A DNA stretch of 64,000 bases from contig NZ_LZTB01000117.1 of the NCBI RefSeq assembly GCF_001665685.1, forward strand, positions 25,409 to 89,408. The letters run 5' to 3'. The notes under the pieces were generated by a model that saw only the letters and a list, made by a program, of their open reading frames with translations, ran no database searches and had not been told where the DNA came from. Positions 61,546 through 64,000 of this stretch are shown here, in pieces (within the stretch, counting starts at the first letter, position 1; every line of letters begins with the position of its first letter). Made by a program: the position numbers and the translations under genes. Source of the DNA: Mycobacterium sp. 852013-50091_SCH5140682. Lineage in GTDB: Bacteria; Actinomycetota; Actinomycetes; Mycobacteriales; Mycobacteriaceae.

Positions 61546-62174
61546 ATTCACGGCAAGTTGCGTCCTGGCGCCGTCTCTCGGCGGTGTTCGTATTGCTTTG
61601 TGCCTCAACGCTGATGGGTGGTTGCCAGGTGACCGAGAATCCCTACGAGTCGAAGACCGTGAAAGGTGACGACGCGATCCAGCTCATCGACAGTCTCCGG
61701 CCCAAGGGCTCCTTCGAAACGGCCCGCCAACGCATCACTGACACGGCGGCGGTGATCGCCGCACGCATCGTCGCGGCCGTTCCCGGGCAGACCTGGAAGT
61801 TCGAGGACGATCCGCACGGGCTCGATGCCAAGCGGCAGGGGTTGCCGTGCGAGAAGCTCACCGGCGACATCGCCCGCCGCCCGATGGCCGATCCCGTGGT
61901 GTTCGGAAGAACCTTCAGCACAGAGGAATTCGTGACGGCCCACGACATCGTCCGGCAAGAAGCCGCCACCTACGGCGCGACCGACCAATCATCTCTTTTC
62001 AACGAGCAGACCAAGCGCGACTACGCGGTGACGGGCAACGGGTACGAGTTCAAGCTGGGCCAGATCAAGTACGCCACACTCGAAATCACCGGGGACTGCT
62101 TCCTGATGCAGCGGGTGGTGGATCTGCCCGCCGGTCAGTTGCCCCCCGAACCGCCGATCGTCCCCACGCCGTGA
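61539..62174 (+). CDS. LppA/LppB-family lipoprotein
   Basis: This 211-residue lipoprotein has a signal peptide ending STLMGGC (lipidated Cys about residue 29). Conserved segments resembling M. tuberculosis LppA include IQLIDSLRPKGSFETARQRI, PGQTWKFEDDPHG and a C-terminal LPAGQLPPEPPIVPTP. As I remember, lppA and lppB in M. tuberculosis lie beside Rv2542, another DUF1023-type protein, so the pairing appears conserved. It could anchor, chaperone or neutralise the hydrolase at the cell envelope. It overlaps the hydrolase gene by 7 bp. Confidence 0.85.
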   Translation: MVNSRQVASWRRLSAVFVLLCASTLMGGCQVTENPYESKTVKGDDAIQLIDSLRPKGSFETARQRITDTAAVIAARIVAAVPGQTWKFEDDPHGLDAKRQGLPCEKLTGDIARRPMADPVVFGRTFSTEEFVTAHDIVRQEAATYGATDQSSLFNEQTKRDYAVTGNGYEFKLGQIKYATLEITGDCFLMQRVVDLPAGQLPPEPPIVPTP

Positions 62175-62202
62175 GTGGTGTGCCCTGCCGCTGCGAGTTC
62201 AA

Positions 62203-62241
62203 CGAAAACGCAGTGATTCTCTTGCGTTAACGGCATTTTCG
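62203..62241. terminator. Possible bidirectional terminator between convergent genes
   Basis: AACGCA (62207-62212) pairs with TGCGTT (62223-62228). Alternatively CGAAAA (62203-62208) pairs with TTTTCG (62236-62241). The stems are short, but the site lies between converging genes. Confidence 0.35.
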
Positions 62242-62263
62242 TGGAATTCGGCGACGGCTGCTG

Positions 62264-63253
62264 TCATACGCCGATCTTCATGAAAATCGCGTCGGCCACA
62301 TCAGAAGCACCGCTTCCGGGATCGTCGTTGTTGCTTGCGTACCGGACAACTCGTACATCGACGATGTATCTGTCTCTGACGGAAACCGTGTGGCGATTGG
62401 GAGTGGACGGAGACGGCCCTGCGACAAGCCCCTCGAGGGTGGAGTCGGTCGCCTGCATGTCTTTGAGGGTGTAGTTCTCCCCGTTGGAGGGGAAGGTCAT
62501 GGTTCGTCCCACGCAGTCTTTCCACTGCTGTGTCATGGCGGCCAACTGGGCCTTTGCCAGCTCTTCGGAGGGGTAGACGATCACGGCTTCTTCGACCAGC
62601 CAACCGGTAGCGCTGACGGGAGGAGCCCATGCCTGTTGGGCGAATTCGGTGCCCCCGCTGGGTGCGTAGATGTTTAGGGCCGCGATGGTGTTGGCGGCGA
62701 GGCACTCCGGTGCATCCACAATCGATGCGCGGTCGAGCATTTTCGATAGCGGACCCTGCGTTTGAGATTGGACGTTGGGGTAGAACGGGACATGCAGTAC
62801 GCCAGTGAGTTCTGGACCGTCGAGTAGCCAGGTTCCTGGTAAAGGCGTCGGCAGTGTTGTCGGAGTGGTGCTCGACGAGTGGGGTACCTGAGTCGAAACC
62901 GTCGTCGAGGCTCGGCTCTGCATTGCGTATGGCGTCGTGTGCAGCGATGTGTCCGTACCGCTGGGGAGTAGCGACCACACCACGACGGCGACAACCATGA
63001 TTGCAATAGCGCAGTACGACAACGTCACGCCGACAACCGCCCGGTCACGGCCCTGCTGCGGCCGGCGCCGGATCTCAGACAGCGCCAGGTGACCCAGCAG
63101 AGCTCCCACCGGGGCGAAGACGACCGCGAAGATAACTGACAGGGTGGCCAGGGTGTTGCCGCGTCGCTCCGGGGGAGGGGGCGGTGGTGGCGGCCCCGCG
63201 CCGAACGGATGTACATCGAACGGATTCGGCGAGTGGCCGCCGCCGAGAGTCAT
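62264..63253 (-). CDS. DUF4190 plus sensor-domain membrane protein 4
   Basis: This 329-residue protein has an N-terminus MTLGGGHSPNPFDVHPFGAG and poly-Pro, a DUF4190 hairpin (LATLSVIFAVVFAPVGALLG ... IAIMVVAVVVW), a Thr/Ser linker and an extracytoplasmic PknH-like sensor domain (DAPECLAANTIA ... TQQWKDCVGR). It matches the design of sensor 2 at 36654-37670. AAGGAG precedes the ATG at 63253. It lies where espK stands in M. tuberculosis, 73 bp after espL and in the same direction. Confidence 0.8.
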   Translation of the reverse strand: MTLGGGHSPNPFDVHPFGAGPPPPPPPPERRGNTLATLSVIFAVVFAPVGALLGHLALSEIRRRPQQGRDRAVVGVTLSYCAIAIMVVAVVVWSLLPSGTDTSLHTTPYAMQSRASTTVSTQVPHSSSTTPTTLPTPLPGTWLLDGPELTGVLHVPFYPNVQSQTQGPLSKMLDRASIVDAPECLAANTIAALNIYAPSGGTEFAQQAWAPPVSATGWLVEEAVIVYPSEELAKAQLAAMTQQWKDCVGRTMTFPSNGENYTLKDMQATDSTLEGLVAGPSPSTPNRHTVSVRDRYIVDVRVVRYASNNDDPGSGASDVADAIFMKIGV

Positions 63254-63326
63254 GCATCTCCTTCTGGCACGCCTGATGTAGTCCGGTTGTGGCCCAATGC
63301 CTACGGATAGTCGGCCATGCGGATGG

Positions 63327-63665
63327 TCACTGCTGGGGCGGGCCCTCTTCGGTCAGGCCCGCCACCATCTCGTCGAGTCGCTCCCGGTCGGCAGTGATCG
63401 ATGCCGACGCTTTGGCGGTCGCCTTCTGCAGCGCCTCATTGAGCCGCTGTTCGACTGTTTGGGCACCCAGCCGAAGCAAGCCGTCCTCGATGAACACCGA
63501 CTTCAGATGATGGTGACCGTTCAGCGTCACCTCGACAGTGTTGGTTTCGTCAGCTGCCGTGAAGGTTTCGGTATTCATCTTGTGTAGTTGATCGTCCATC
63601 AGTGCCTGCAGTTGTTGGGCCTTCTGCAGGACTGCGGCAACCTGGGGGTGCATTCCATCGGTCAT
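63327..63665 (-). CDS. espL: ESX-1 associated YbaB-like protein EspL
   Basis: This 112-residue YbaB/EbfC-fold protein (M. tuberculosis EspL 115) shares NTVEVTLNGHHHLKSVFIED and the helical ends. The family forms dimers; EspL stabilises EspE/EspF and EspB-type substrates in M. marinum. ATG 63665 has AAGGAG upstream and overlaps the espB stop as ATGA; a frame-open extension to 63734 is inside espB. Confidence 0.92.
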   Translation of the reverse strand: MTDGMHPQVAAVLQKAQQLQALMDDQLHKMNTETFTAADETNTVEVTLNGHHHLKSVFIEDGLLRLGAQTVEQRLNEALQKATAKASASITADRERLDEMVAGLTEEGPPQQ

Positions 63666-64000
63666 GACGGCTCCTTCACGTTTTCCTTGCGGCGTCGTTG
63701 CGGAATCTGACGGCCGATCACCGGTTCCGTCCACGCGCGATCTTCCTTGTATAGGTCCTCATCTGGAGACAACTTCGGATCACGACGCTTTTCCTTGCCC
63801 TGCTGGCCGGCGCCGTGGCCCATGCCGCCGCCCATGCCGCCGCCGCCCATTCCACCGCCCATGCCGCCTCCCGCCATGCCGACAGGTACAGCAGCATTCG
63901 CTCCCCGCGCGCCGGTGGGAGTCTGCCCTAACGAATCTGCTCCCATGGAGGGTCCGAGAGGAACTTTGGGCATGCCCCCGCCTCCGCCACCCGCCCCTCC
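63662..64000 (-). CDS. espB: EspB, C-terminal end only
   Basis: About 112 residues are present and the frame is open to the right edge, so the start lies outside. The Gly/Met-rich stretch (about 63815-63880) followed by DEDLYKEDRAWTEPVIG and a basic end RRRKENVKEPS matches the C-terminus of M. tuberculosis EspB (DEALYTEDRAWTEAVIGNRR). EspB is an ESX-1 substrate that forms ring oligomers outside the cell after MycP1 processing. The missing N-terminus holds the PE/PPE-like fold. Confidence 0.88.
   Translation of the reverse strand, partial: GGAGGGGGGMPKVPLGPSMGADSLGQTPTGARGANAAVPVGMAGGGMGGGMGGGGMGGGMGHGAGQQGKEKRRDPKLSPDEDLYKEDRAWTEPVIGRQIPQRRRKENVKEPS

Overview
The window is GC-rich mycobacterial DNA. 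It carries a near-complete ESX-1 type VII secretion locus, a whiB6 gene, PE/PPE genes, a REP13E12-type HNH gene and a monomeric isocitrate dehydrogenase. ESX-1 gene order and protein lengths resemble those of fast-growing Mycolicibacterium close to M. smegmatis. EsxA differs from the M. smegmatis sequence as I remember it, so I name no species.

Layout. (1) 1-6243, metabolic and regulatory genes: a truncated LysR regulator divergent from a NylB-like serine hydrolase and an NCS1 permease; a small membrane protein; and a MarR regulator divergent from an FAD monooxygenase/alpha-beta hydrolase pair, with two identical-arm operators between them. (2) 6394-8631, monomeric NADP-isocitrate dehydrogenase. 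(3) 8741-14282, a three-gene MukBEF-like condensin (MksF-MksE-MksB, also JetA-JetB-JetC) with no JetD nuclease, followed by a 13E12/HNH gene. (4) 16024-17917, three leftward genes: LigB-type dioxygenase, EVE-domain protein and methyltransferase. (5) 18216-38562, a DUF4190 protein and then an 11-gene, almost gapless operon: a small membrane protein, a secreted vWA protein, a tubulin-like protein, a two-TM protein, an Ig/Fn3-fold protein, a GAP1-like protein, a cytoplasmic vWA protein, a zinc-ribbon GTPase and three PknH-type sensor proteins. No function has been assigned to this operon that I know of, and it is the best candidate here for an undescribed system. (6) 38639-42092, PPOX oxidoreductase, pirin, a tandem DivIVA-motif protein, whiB6 and a two-HTH regulator; the whiB6/HTH intergenic region has five copies of a 20-bp motif. 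(7) 42102-64000, ESX-1: an EspI-like ATPase on the minus strand, then espE-espF-espG1-espH-eccA1-eccB1-eccCa1-eccCb1-PE35-PPE68-esxB-esxA-espI-eccD1. After eccD1 come an EspE-domain/alpha-beta hydrolase fusion with an LppA-type lipoprotein, then leftward a DUF4190/sensor protein, espL and the 3' end of espB, which is cut by the window edge.

How it fits together. EccB1, EccCa1/Cb1 and EccD1 form most of the ESX-1 membrane machine (eccE1 and mycP1 would lie to the right). EccA1, EspG1 and EspH are cytosolic helpers. EsxA/EsxB, PE35/PPE68, EspE/EspF and EspB are substrates. WhiB6 is the family's known ESX-1 transcription factor. The 19194-38562 operon lies just upstream. It shares a DPFGG-type short motif among its cytoplasmic tails and has DUF4190/sensor paralogues on the far side of ESX-1, which suggests, but does not prove, a link to the secretion apparatus. 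I saw no tRNA, rRNA, CRISPR array or complete insertion sequence.
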